Assembly: GCA_947490975.1 (NCBI GenBank)
Contig: CANLHV010000020.1
Span: 1-15,231 of the forward strand
Direction of reading: 5' to 3'
Length of the DNA stretch: 15,231 bases
Source of the DNA: Acidimicrobiaceae bacterium
Lineage (GTDB): Bacteria; Actinomycetota; Acidimicrobiia; Acidimicrobiales; Ilumatobacteraceae
Positions 6,969 to 15,055 of the stretch are shown piece by piece; position 1 is the first letter of the stretch; the number at the start of each line of letters is the position of its first letter. The notes under the pieces are model-generated. The model made no database searches. It was not told the DNA's origin and saw nothing but the letters and a program-made list of their open reading frames with translations. The position numbers and the translations under genes were made by a program.

Positions 6969-9900
6969 AATGTTTGCGCCATTAAGTCGTCGAGTTCTTG
7001 ATCGTGAATTGTCTTCGAGCCAGTCGCCGGACTACCCGACTCAACTCGAGCCACATGGTGCAGTTTGTAGCCTTCTTGTTTCAAAGACCAAATGCGGTCG
7101 TCAACAAAATATCTTGGACCCATATTCTCTGGTTCTTCTTGCAACCAAACAAGTTCTTTGGCGTTTTTATATCTTGCCAAGATCTGCTTTATTTGATCAA
7201 TTGGAAATGGGTAAAGCTGTTCGAGTCGAACAATCGCAAATTTTGCGCCTCGTTTGTCTCGCTCAGCAATTGCATCCCATGCAACTTTGCCGCTGCAGAA
7301 AATTACACGAGAAACCTCATCAGCGTTCACAATTGTCGGGTCATCAAGAATTTCTTCGAAGTTTCCGCCGCTCAAGCTGTTAAGTGGTGAACGACTTTGC
7401 TTCATGCGCAAAGGTTGCTTCGGCGAGAAAATTACCAAAGGTTTGAGGTGGCCTTGCTTAACTTGGCGACGCAACAAATGAAAGTATTGCGCTGATGTCG
7501 TCGGGTAACAAACTTGTATGTTGTCTTCTGCGCACAACTGCAAGAAGCGCTCAATTCGAGCCGACGAATGTTCGGGGCCTTGACCCTCGTAGCCGTGCGG
7601 CAATAACAAAACGAGCCCATTACGTTGCTGCCACTTATCTTCGGCGGCAACCAAATATTGATCGATGATTATCTGCGCGCCATTGACGAAGTCTCCGAAT
7701 TGTGCTTCCCACATCACGAGCGCTTTTTGATTCGCGTGTGCATAGCCATATTCAAAACCGAGCGCCGCATACTCGCTCAATAGCGAGTCATAAACCCAAA
7801 ATTGACCAGCTGCACCAGGTATTTGCGCCAACGGCACCCACCGAGTCTCAGTCAAATAGTCAACCAACGTCGAGTGACGATGACTAAATGTTCCGCGACG
7901 CGAGTCTTGGCCGGCGAGGCGAACCGAAGTGCCCTCGAGCACCAAACTGCCAATCGCCAGAGCCTCAGCAGTCGCCCAGTCAACTTCTCCTTCATTGGCA
8001 ATCATTGCGTCACGCGCTTCAAACTGACGCAACAATTTCGGATGAACCATGAAGTCGGCCGGATAGTTGCTTAGTTGCGCCAATACAGCATCTAAGTTTT
8101 GGCGCGGGGCGCCAGTTTGTATATGCGGTACTACACCAATTGGCGCCGGCGGCTTAGCGGCAATTACTTTCTCAGTCGTCTTGGCACGAGTCTGCTCTAG
8201 CGCACCCTGAAGCTTGGCTTGATAATCGGTCAACGACTTCTCGGCCTGCTCAACTGAGATGTCACCTCGCTTGACAAGTGTTTCGACATAAAGTTTTCGC
8301 ACGCTGCGACGCTCAGCGATCGCCTTGTACATCAACGGCTGCGTGTAACTCGGATCATCACCTTCGTTGTGTCCGTATCGGCGATAACAAATCATGTCAA
8401 TCACGACATCTTTGTGAAACTTCTGTCGATATTCGAACGCCAACTGCGCGACTCGCACGCAAGCCTCGGGGTCGTCACCGTTGACATGAAAAATCGGTGC
8501 TTGCACCGTCTTGGCGACATCGCTGCAATATTGCGACGATCGCGCATATTCGGGTGAAGTCGTAAACCCAATTTGGTTGTCAATTATCAAATGGATAGTT
8601 CCGCCGACGCGATAACCCGATGTGTCGCTCATCGCCAAGCATTCAGCGACAACACCTTGACCAGCAAATGCCGCGTCACCGTGTATTGCTAATGGCAAAA
8701 CGCTGTACGCAAGTGGTGGCTCAATTTGATCTTGCATTGCACGCACCGTGCCGAGCACTACAGGGTTGACAGTTTCTAAATGACTCGGGTTCGAAACCAA
8801 TTCAACATGCACCTTCGAGCCGCTCTGTGCGACGAACTCGCCGATTGCTCCGAGATGATACTTAACATCGCCTGAGCCTTGCACCGACGAAGGGTCGACA
8901 TAGCCTTCGAACTCTTGAAAAATTTGGTCGTATTCTTTGCCGACAACATTTGCTAAAACGTTTAGCCGACCACGGTGAGCCATGCCGATTACAGTGCCGT
9001 CCATCTTGGCGTCGGCGGCGAGATTTAAAATCTTGTCAAGAATCGGAATCGCTGATTCAGCACCCTCTAAACCAAAACGCTTTGTGCCGACATATTTAGT
9101 CGACAAAAATCGCTCGAATGCTTCGGCTGCATTTAATCGCTCGAGAACACGAATTTTGTCGACCTCGAAGTCATTGCGCTTGACACCTTCGAAATGTTCT
9201 TGAACCCATCGTTGTTCGTCGGTGTTTTGAATATGCATGTATTCGACACCGATCGTGCGACAATACGCATCGCGCAACACACCCAACAACTCACCCAATG
9301 TCGACCGGTTGACACCGCCGACGCCACCGGTCAAAAACTCACGATCCAAGTCCCAAACTGTCAAACCATATGTTGCAGGGTCAAGTTCGCGTGGCATTCT
9401 TGGCGCACGCCAGTGCAATGGGTCAAGGTCAGCAATCAGGTGACCACGCACGCGATGCACACGAATCAAAGTCGCAATCTGCATTTGTTTTTCGAGCAGC
9501 GCATCTTCGCTGTCAAGCGAATTTGAGTCGTCATGCCATTTCACCGACTCGTATGGCACACCAAGACTGCTGAACACATCGGCATAGAAGTTGTGCTCGC
9601 CGGTCAACAACTCATGCACATACTTCAAGAACATTCCGCTTTCGGCGCCCTGAATAATGCGGTGGTCATAAGTGCTGGTTATCGTCACGACTTTTGAAAC
9701 ACCAAGTCGCCCGAGTGCCCGCTCATCGCTGCCTTGAAACTCGGCCGGGTAATCAATCGAGCCGACGCCGACAATCAAACCTTGACCAGCCATCAACCGT
9801 GGCACCGACATCTGCGTGCCAATTGTGCCTGGGTTGGTCAAACTGACATTGGCGCCCTGAAAGTCATCGAGCGTCAATTTGTTCGCCCGCACTTTACGGA

Positions 9901-10693
9901 TGATGTCTTCATAGGTCAGCAAGAAACCCGCAAAGTCAAGCGTGTCGGCGTTGCGCAAAACTGGCACGACCAAGCTGCGTTGACCTTTGCCTTTGTCGAC
10001 ATCAACAGCCAAACCCATATTTACGCGACTGAACTTTTTGATCTGAGGCTTACCTTGTTCGTCGACCGAATAGACATGCTTCATGTTCGGCACCGCATCT
10101 GCGATTGCGCGCACAATTGCGTATCCAATTAGATGCGTGAAACTGATTTTGCTTTCGCCGCTTCGCTCACGATAACCGTTTATAACTTTGCGATTAACTT
10201 CTAAAAGTTTGGCTGGCACTTGACGAACACTTGTCGCTGTCGGCACAGCAAGGCTCGCTTCCATGTTCGTGGCGATTACCGACGACACACCACGCAACGG
10301 CTCTGGTTCGACGACCTCTAACGGCGTCTGCTCGACTGGCGCGAAAACGGCAGCAGGTCGCGGCGCTCGCGGCGGCGCTTCGGGTGAGATCGGCTCTTTA
10401 ATCGACGACTTACCGTTGCTAGAAACACCGCTCTCAGTTTTTGGTTTTAACTTTGTTGCAGCAACTGCCGGCATCGGGCTGCTTTCGAGTGCATACTCTG
10501 GTGACTCGTTAAAACTCGGCCTGATCAATTCTCCGGTCGGGTCAGTCTTTGGTGAACCAACCGGCTTATAGTCACTAAAGAACTCGCGCCACGCCGGCGA
10601 CAGAGTTTCAGGCTCGTCGCGATAGCGCTCGTACATCTCCTCGACTAGCCAGGAGTTTGCACCAAAGTCTTCTGTATTCGACTGATCAACCAT
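6956..10693 (-). CDS. kgd: 2-oxoglutarate dehydrogenase E2-E1 fusion (multifunctional alpha-ketoglutarate enzyme)
   Basis: This 1245-residue TCA-cycle enzyme decarboxylates 2-oxoglutarate using thiamine diphosphate. Order of parts: a short N-terminal helix segment typical of E1o (about 10-42, SWLVEEMYERY), a Pro/Ala-rich linker (about 45-135), an E2-type acyltransferase domain (about 136-367, with TYDHRIIQGAESG at 341-353) and the E1 part (about 400-1245). E1 marks include GMAHRGRLNVL (570-580), HGDAAFAGQG (671-680), IIDNQIGFTTSPEYARS (703-719) and, near the end, LPHGYEGQGPEHSSAR. There is no lipoyl domain, as is normal for the actinobacterial Kgd/OdhA type, which borrows lipoyl groups from another E2 protein. 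Length matches the family. The start is ATG at 10693. It follows the Urate_ox_N gene by 20 bp. Confidence 0.97.
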   Translation of the reverse strand: MVDQSNTEDFGANSWLVEEMYERYRDEPETLSPAWREFFSDYKPVGSPKTDPTGELIRPSFNESPEYALESSPMPAVAATKLKPKTESGVSSNGKSSIKEPISPEAPPRAPRPAAVFAPVEQTPLEVVEPEPLRGVSSVIATNMEASLAVPTATSVRQVPAKLLEVNRKVINGYRERSGESKISFTHLIGYAIVRAIADAVPNMKHVYSVDEQGKPQIKKFSRVNMGLAVDVDKGKGQRSLVVPVLRNADTLDFAGFLLTYEDIIRKVRANKLTLDDFQGANVSLTNPGTIGTQMSVPRLMAGQGLIVGVGSIDYPAEFQGSDERALGRLGVSKVVTITSTYDHRIIQGAESGMFLKYVHELLTGEHNFYADVFSSLGVPYESVKWHDDSNSLDSEDALLEKQMQIATLIRVHRVRGHLIADLDPLHWRAPRMPRELDPATYGLTVWDLDREFLTGGVGGVNRSTLGELLGVLRDAYCRTIGVEYMHIQNTDEQRWVQEHFEGVKRNDFEVDKIRVLERLNAAEAFERFLSTKYVGTKRFGLEGAESAIPILDKILNLAADAKMDGTVIGMAHRGRLNVLANVVGKEYDQIFQEFEGYVDPSSVQGSGDVKYHLGAIGEFVAQSGSKVHVELVSNPSHLETVNPVVLGTVRAMQDQIEPPLAYSVLPLAIHGDAAFAGQGVVAECLAMSDTSGYRVGGTIHLIIDNQIGFTTSPEYARSSQYCSDVAKTVQAPIFHVNGDDPEACVRVAQLAFEYRQKFHKDVVIDMICYRRYGHNEGDDPSYTQPLMYKAIAERRSVRKLYVETLVKRGDISVEQAEKSLTDYQAKLQGALEQTRAKTTEKVIAAKPPAPIGVVPHIQTGAPRQNLDAVLAQLSNYPADFMVHPKLLRQFEARDAMIANEGEVDWATAEALAIGSLVLEGTSVRLAGQDSRRGTFSHRHSTLVDYLTETRWVPLAQIPGAAGQFWVYDSLLSEYAALGFEYGYAHANQKALVMWEAQFGDFVNGAQIIIDQYLVAAEDKWQQRNGLVLLLPHGYEGQGPEHSSARIERFLQLCAEDNIQVCYPTTSAQYFHLLRRQVKQGHLKPLVIFSPKQPLRMKQSRSPLNSLSGGNFEEILDDPTIVNADEVSRVIFCSGKVAWDAIAERDKRGAKFAIVRLEQLYPFPIDQIKQILARYKNAKELVWLQEEPENMGPRYFVDDRIWSLKQEGYKLHHVARVESGSPATGSKTIHDQELDDLMAQTFANW

Positions 10694-10695
10694 CA

Positions 10696-10708
10696 GTTAC
10701 ATCGTAAC
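10696..10708. repeat. Small inverted repeat between the Urate_ox_N gene and kgd
   Basis: GTTAC and GTAAC are perfect 5-base arms around ATC. The element fills most of the 20-bp gap just before the kgd ATG, where a ribosome-binding site would be expected; no good purine-rich site is visible there. It may be chance. Confidence 0.35.
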
Positions 10709-10713
10709 GATGG

Positions 10714-11451
10714 CTATTTAAGAAGCACCTCTGACGCAACCCAGAGAATGAGCCACAAAATGCCGCCAGTTATCATCGCGTTCTTGTGTGACTCATATGG
10801 CCACAAAAGTTTGTTTGTTGCTGCAGTGCCACCCAGAAGTCCGAGCGCATTGATTTGCAAAATTGCGATCAACACCAAAGCGATAATCAGAAGCGTCATT
10901 GCGTTGCTTGATGTCGCATCCGGAAATGCAGCTGGGTAGAAGTGAGCAGGTCCGACCATGAACCAGAGCATCGAGAACGAAAAAATGAAGTTCTGTCGAG
11001 ATGCGAGCAGAGCCTTGCGACCTGCACCTGCAGCAGCTGGGTCAGCAGCAGCGCCACCGATCACGTTGACAGCATTGGCCAATACAACTTTTTGATTCTT
11101 CCAAATAATCATCCACACGTTGGCTGCCATCAAGGTGCCCAGAATCATGCCGATTGAAATCGTGTACTTATGGGCGTCGCCACTGCGCGACCAATAATTT
11201 TCAACAATTCCTGTGATCAACAAACCCGTGCCGAGTGTTGCAATTGCGGCCCATCGAAACCACCACAGTGCACGACGTGCAACTTTGTCGAGAGTGATCA
11301 TTCGCGCTTTGCCTTCGTCGCCGTATGCGGCAAGAGCCGGTACTTGCACGAGATTGAAGTAATAAAGCAAACCGATCCATGTGATGCCTACGAGAATGTG
11401 CAAGTAGCGGAGCAAAAAATCTCCGATGAACGCTTGATCGAACAATTGCAT
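10714..11451 (-). CDS. Urate_ox_N / PuuD-like integral membrane protein
   Basis: This 245-residue membrane protein has about six predicted helices. The N-terminal segment FLLRYLHILVGITWIGLLYY with NLVQVPA is typical of the Urate_ox_N family (N-terminal domain of PuuD-type urate hydroxylases). Further marks are RRALWWFRWAA, the central NVWMIIWKNQK and the GPAHFYP stretch. The C-terminal cytochrome c domain of full PuuD is missing, so urate oxidation cannot be assumed; stand-alone proteins of this family are common and of uncertain function. The start is ATG at 11451, supported by AAGAGGT about six bases upstream, one of the best ribosome-binding sites in the window. It is the first gene of the minus-strand array that continues with kgd, suggesting a respiratory or membrane link (inferred). 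Confidence 0.85.
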   Translation of the reverse strand: MQLFDQAFIGDFLLRYLHILVGITWIGLLYYFNLVQVPALAAYGDEGKARMITLDKVARRALWWFRWAAIATLGTGLLITGIVENYWSRSGDAHKYTISIGMILGTLMAANVWMIIWKNQKVVLANAVNVIGGAAADPAAAGAGRKALLASRQNFIFSFSMLWFMVGPAHFYPAAFPDATSSNAMTLLIIALVLIAILQINALGLLGGTAATNKLLWPYESHKNAMITGGILWLILWVASEVLLK

Positions 11452-11560
11452 TTTGACCTCTTTCGGTGTCGTTAAAAAACTCGAATCGAATTCACGCCTA
11501 ATTTAGCACGACCCCATCGACAAAAGGGTTTAACTGAATTGCAACTAGATTAGACGGCTA
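11452..11560. promoter_or_regulatory. Divergent promoter region, Urate_ox_N-kgd array / ettA array
   Basis: This 109-bp AT-rich gap separates two divergent gene arrays and is the largest non-coding stretch in the window. For the minus strand, AGAGG is a good ribosome-binding site, and TAAATT (around 11500) is a possible -10 box without a well-spaced -35. For the plus strand, TAGATT (around 11547-11552) lies only some ten bases before the ettA ATG, which would imply a very short leader or leaderless mRNA. Box assignments are by eye and weak. Confidence 0.45.
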
Positions 11561-13240
11561 ATGGCTGCTGAATTTATTTATACGTGCTACAAACTCGCCC
11601 GGTTCTACCCACCAGACCGAACAGTGCTCGAGAACATTTCGCTCTCCTTTTACCCTGGCGCCAAAATCGGTGTTCTCGGTTCAAACGGCAGCGGCAAGTC
11701 GAGTCTGCTCAAGATCATGGCTGGCGTCGATGATGGCTTCACAGGCGAAGCCCGACTTACACCAGGTTTCTCTGTCGGTTTGCTCGAGCAAGAACCGAAA
11801 CTTGATGCTGCGAAGAATGTTTTAGAAAATGTCATGGATGGCGTTGCGCCGATTCGTGATCTTCTCGCAGAATACGAAAAAGTTACGGCGATGTGGGGCG
11901 AACCAGATGCTGACTTCGACAAAGTCGGCGCACTGCAGGCACAACTCGAGTCAAAAATAAATGCCGTCGATGCATGGAGCCTTGAGCGCAATGTTGAAAT
12001 CGCAATGGATGCATTGCGTTGCCCGCCCAACGAAAGTGATGTCACCAAACTTTCTGGTGGCGAACGCCGACGTGTTGCACTCTGCCGATTATTGCTAAGC
12101 CGACCCGACTTGTTGCTACTAGACGAACCGACAAACCACCTTGACGCAGAAAGTGTCGACTGGCTTGAAAGATTCTTGCAAGATTATTCGGGCACGGTTG
12201 TGGCGATCACTCACGACAGATATTTCTTAGACAACGTCGCCAAATGGATTCTCGAGCTCGATCGCGGCAAGGGCATTCCGTTTGAAGGCAACTATTCAAG
12301 TTGGCTCGAACAAAAACAAGAGCGCCTCGGTCGTGAAGAAAAAGCCAACGAATCGCGCAAACGAACTCTGGCCCGCGAACTCGAATGGGTACGCATGGCG
12401 CCAAAGGCCCGTCAATCAAAAGGCAAGGCTCGTCTCGCCGCGTACGACAAGTTGCATTCCGAAGCGCAAGCAGCAGAACGTGGCGACAGCAAACTTGAAA
12501 TCGCAATTCCGCCAGGTCCACGACTTGGTGATGTCGTAATTCAAGTAAAGAACTTGTCGAAGGGTTACGGCGATCGTTTGCTGATCGAAGATCTCACTTT
12601 CAATCTGCCCCCTGCGGGCATCGTTGGCATTATCGGTGCAAACGGCGCCGGCAAAACAACTTTGTTCCGAATGATCACCGGCCAAGAGAAGCCCGACTCG
12701 GGTTCGATCACCGTCGGCGACACAGTTGCGCTCAGTTATGTCGACCAAAGTCGCGACACACTCAACCCCGACAATTCGGTCTATCAAGAGATCACAGATG
12801 GCATCGAAGTCATGAAAGTCGGCAATCGCGAGATCAACGGTCGCGCTTATGTCGCAAGTTTTAATTTCAAAGGCAGCGACCAACAAAAACGCGTCGGCGA
12901 TCTCTCTGGCGGTGAGCGAAACCGAGTGCATCTAGCGAAACTTCTTAAGAATGCCGGCAACGTTTTGCTACTCGACGAACCAACAAACGATCTCGACATC
13001 GACACTCTTCGCGCGCTCGAAACATCGCTCGAAAGCTTTCCTGGTTGTGTTGTCGTGATCAGTCACGACCGCTGGTTCTTGGATCGAATCGCGACACACG
13101 TTTTGGCGTTCGAAGGCGACAGCCAAGTTCGTTGGTTTGAGGGCAACTTCACCGACTACGAGGCCTGGCGCAAGAAAGAACTCGGCATTTCAGCCGATCA
13201 ACCCAAGCGAATTAAATACAAACCGCTCTCGCGAAAATAG
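11561..13240 (+). CDS. ettA: Energy-dependent translational throttle protein EttA (ABC-F ATPase)
   Basis: This 559-residue cytosolic ABC-F protein has two ATPase cassettes and no membrane part; EttA binds the ribosomal E site and tunes the first elongation steps according to energy state. Cassette 1: Walker A GSNGSGKS (40-47), signature LSGGE (164-168), Walker B LLLLDEP with E189. A short arm insertion lies within about 95-140. The linker (about 240-320, KARQSKGKARLAAYDKL) is the charged region that contacts P-site tRNA in EttA. Cassette 2: Walker A GANGAGKT (359-366), signature LSGGE (448-452), Walker B with E473. The start EFIYTCYKL and the ending EAWRKKELG match EttA closely and length is typical. 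It heads a plus-strand array with gaps of 4, 13 and 9 bp to the genes that follow. Confidence 0.96.
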   Translation: MAAEFIYTCYKLARFYPPDRTVLENISLSFYPGAKIGVLGSNGSGKSSLLKIMAGVDDGFTGEARLTPGFSVGLLEQEPKLDAAKNVLENVMDGVAPIRDLLAEYEKVTAMWGEPDADFDKVGALQAQLESKINAVDAWSLERNVEIAMDALRCPPNESDVTKLSGGERRRVALCRLLLSRPDLLLLDEPTNHLDAESVDWLERFLQDYSGTVVAITHDRYFLDNVAKWILELDRGKGIPFEGNYSSWLEQKQERLGREEKANESRKRTLARELEWVRMAPKARQSKGKARLAAYDKLHSEAQAAERGDSKLEIAIPPGPRLGDVVIQVKNLSKGYGDRLLIEDLTFNLPPAGIVGIIGANGAGKTTLFRMITGQEKPDSGSITVGDTVALSYVDQSRDTLNPDNSVYQEITDGIEVMKVGNREINGRAYVASFNFKGSDQQKRVGDLSGGERNRVHLAKLLKNAGNVLLLDEPTNDLDIDTLRALETSLESFPGCVVVISHDRWFLDRIATHVLAFEGDSQVRWFEGNFTDYEAWRKKELGISADQPKRIKYKPLSRK

Positions 13241-13244
13241 CAAC

Positions 13245-13604
13245 ATGACTACCTCGTCGCGCAACTCGTCACTCGCCTTGCGCAATATTCGCATCATCTG
13301 CTCGGTTATTTTCGTTGCTGGCATTGCTGGCATGATCATCACTTCAATCGCGGGCAACAACGTGGGGCTCGTCAATACCATCGGCGGCACGACTGCAATT
13401 TCTGCACTCGTACTATTGGTCGCAACAATCAGTTCAAACACAACACGCCCCGACGTTTTCGATGAAGCCGCAGCCGAACGACTTGAACTCAAAATTGCTT
13501 CACTCGCAAAGTCTGGCGCTGACGAAAACGAACTTCGCGAACTTGTGCGTCAAGCCGCTCAACTTGGTCGAAATAACTTGGTCGAAATAACTAGCTCGAG
13601 ATAA
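13245..13604 (+). CDS. Small two-helix membrane protein, unknown function
   Basis: This 119-residue protein is not a family I recognise. The ATG at 13245 is chosen because it lies 4 bp after the ettA stop and the two hydrophobic segments follow it; a longer reading would overlap ettA. Predicted membrane helices are at about 16-37 and 41-64, joined by a tight Gly/Asn turn, so both ends are on the same side. Residues 70-108 form a charged, probably helical segment (FDEAAAERLELKIASLAK). The final residues (about 107-119) are encoded by a 14-bp tandem repeat, so the C-terminus may differ between related strains. Position suggests co-transcription with ettA and cysQ, but no role can be given. Confidence 0.72.
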   Translation: MTTSSRNSSLALRNIRIICSVIFVAGIAGMIITSIAGNNVGLVNTIGGTTAISALVLLVATISSNTTRPDVFDEAAAERLELKIASLAKSGADENELRELVRQAAQLGRNNLVEITSSR

Positions 13605-13616
13605 CTAGGCGAAGAT
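13561..13616. repeat. 14-bp tandem repeat, four units (two exact, two degenerate)
   Basis: AACTTGGTCGAAAT occurs twice in a row (13561-13574 and 13575-13588), then AACTAGCTCGAGAT and AACTAGGCGAAGAT. The third unit matches the first at 11 of 14 bases. Because 14 is not a multiple of three, each unit is read in a different frame. The repeat holds the end of the small membrane protein gene with its stop, and the stretch just before the TTG start of cysQ. Confidence 0.8.
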
Positions 13617-13617
13617 C

Positions 13618-14385
13618 TTGAACAATCTTGATGATCACGAATTCGCTACATACTTAGCAACCGAAACTGGCAAACGGCTCGTCGAGCTGCGCGCTTCACT
13701 TGTCGAGCAAGGCGTGTGGGGTTGGGATTTGAAAGATGCGGGCGATGCAATGGCACAAGAATATTTGATGGCCCAGTTGCGCGAATTTCGCCCCGACGAT
13801 GCAGTGCTCAGCGAAGAAGCACTCGACACCTCAAAACGACTGAGCGCCGACCGAGTTTGGATCATTGATCCACTTGATGGCACACAAGAATTCAGCGAAC
13901 CAGATCGCAACGACTGGGCAGTCCACGTTGCGTTATGGCAACGCAACAGTAATCACGGGTCGCTTGTTGCTGCAGCAGTCAGCTTGCCAGCAATCGAAAT
14001 GACTCTAAGCACAAACCCACCGCCAGTGCCACCAAAAAAACACGATGGTCCGCCACGACTGGTCGTTTCGCGCACGCGAACACCACGCGAAGCAGTGATT
14101 GTCGCCGAAGCCTTGAACTGCGACGCAATGCGACTCGGTTCTGCTGGCGCAAAAGCAATGTCGGTTGTGCTTGGCGAATGCGACATTTATCTTCACACCG
14201 GCGGCCAACACCAATGGGACTCAGCCGCACCAGTCGCAGTCGCTCGCGCCGCTGGCTTGCACACAAGCCGCGTTGACGGATCACCTCTCATATATAACGA
14301 CGAAGATACGTGGCTTCCTGATCTGATCATCTGTCGACCCGAGCTCGCTGAGCCTGTTCTCACCGCACTCGGTCACAAAAAATAA
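13618..14385 (+). CDS. cysQ: 3'-phosphoadenosine 5'-phosphate phosphatase (CysQ, IMPase family)
   Basis: This 255-residue metal-dependent phosphatase of the inositol monophosphatase family would remove the 3'-phosphate from PAP, a by-product of sulfate activation. Visible motifs: the EE pair (66-67) in DAVLSEEALD, the metal-binding WIIDPLDGTQEFS (81-93; D84, D87) and QWDSAAPVAVARAAG (199-213; D201). The stretch LKDAGDAMAQEYL followed by FRPDDAVLSEEA is very like mycobacterial CysQ, which also acts on inositol phosphates. The start is TTG at 13618: an in-frame TAG lies at 13606-13608 and no other start codon precedes the conserved region. A weak GGCGAAGA precedes it. It lies 13 bp after the small membrane protein gene and 9 bp before nucS. 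Confidence 0.92.
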   Translation: MNNLDDHEFATYLATETGKRLVELRASLVEQGVWGWDLKDAGDAMAQEYLMAQLREFRPDDAVLSEEALDTSKRLSADRVWIIDPLDGTQEFSEPDRNDWAVHVALWQRNSNHGSLVAAAVSLPAIEMTLSTNPPPVPPKKHDGPPRLVVSRTRTPREAVIVAEALNCDAMRLGSAGAKAMSVVLGECDIYLHTGGQHQWDSAAPVAVARAAGLHTSRVDGSPLIYNDEDTWLPDLIICRPELAEPVLTALGHKK

Positions 14386-14394
14386 ATTTTCGCT

Positions 14395-15054
14395 ATGCGT
14401 GTAGTCATCGCATCTTGCAGCGTCACTTATGAGGGTCGGCTCGCAGCATCATTGCCCGAAGCAACGCGACTAATCATGATTAAAGCCGATGGTTGTGTGG
14501 CAATTCATGCTGACGGTGGCGCCTACAAGCCACTTAATTGGATGAACGCGCCGAACACGTTCGAAGAACTCGCAGATCGCTTGATTGTTCGCAACCCGAA
14601 AGGTGAAACTCTAACGATTCAACTGCACCAGGTATTTTCTGATGTTTCACATGAACTTGGCGAAGACCCTGGTCTAACCAAAGATGGTGTTGAAGCCGAC
14701 TTGCAAGTTCTGCTTGCCGCCATGCCCGAAACAATCGAACCTGGCTTGACTTTGATTCGGCGCGAATACCCGACTGCAGTTGGGCCAGTCGATCTACTGT
14801 GTCGCGATGCGGCGGGTCAAACCGTGGCTATTGAGATTAAACGTCGTGGCGAAATCGATGGCGTCGAGCAACTCACGCGTTACATCGATTGCCTTCACGC
14901 CGATTCGGCGCTCGGCAAAGTTCGAGGCATTTTTGTTGCGCAATCAATCAAGCCACAAGCACGTGTGCTTGCTGAAAGTCGAAACATCGGTTGGTGCGAA
15001 GTTGACTACGACGAACTACGCGGCAAAAAAACTGACGAGTTAAAACTCTTTTAA
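14395..15054 (+). CDS. nucS: Endonuclease NucS/EndoMS (mismatch-specific)
   Basis: This 219-residue NucS would cut both strands at mismatched bases and provide the MutS/MutL-independent mismatch repair used by many actinobacteria. The N-terminal DNA-binding and dimer part (1-95) includes IMIKADGCVAIHADGGAYKP and LNWM. The C-terminal nuclease part has the expected residues: E100 (KDGVE), D133 (GPVDLLCRD), E147 and K149 (AIEIKRRGEIDG) and Q159 (VEQLTRY). The last residues DELKLF fit the C-terminal clamp-binding motif described for this family. Length and alignment with mycobacterial NucS are full. The start is ATG at 14395, 9 bp after cysQ. The gene ends 1 bp from the stop of the next, convergent gene. 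Confidence 0.97.
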   Translation: MRVVIASCSVTYEGRLAASLPEATRLIMIKADGCVAIHADGGAYKPLNWMNAPNTFEELADRLIVRNPKGETLTIQLHQVFSDVSHELGEDPGLTKDGVEADLQVLLAAMPETIEPGLTLIRREYPTAVGPVDLLCRDAAGQTVAIEIKRRGEIDGVEQLTRYIDCLHADSALGKVRGIFVAQSIKPQARVLAESRNIGWCEVDYDELRGKKTDELKLF

Positions 15055-15055
15055 A

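Noticed and set aside
6970..7390. Two overlapping plus-strand open frames of about 130 codons near the end of kgd
   Set aside because: Both are antisense to the conserved E1 domain of kgd, and their translations show no recognisable family.
6956..10693. Loss of the lipoyl domain from kgd as a defect
   Set aside because: Absence of a lipoyl domain is the normal state of actinobacterial Kgd/OdhA fusions.
10696..10708. Transcription terminator between the Urate_ox_N gene and kgd
   Set aside because: The arms are only 5 bases long and no T-run follows on either strand, so it is listed only as a small inverted repeat.
12416..12931. 171-codon minus-strand open frame within ettA
   Set aside because: It is antisense to a complete, strongly conserved ABC-F gene with both Walker motifs; no domain recognised and no ribosome-binding site seen.
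13137..13244. Longer N-terminus for the small membrane protein (start at 13137)
   Set aside because: It would overlap the conserved end of ettA by over 100 bases; ATG 13245 lies just after the ettA stop and before the first helix.
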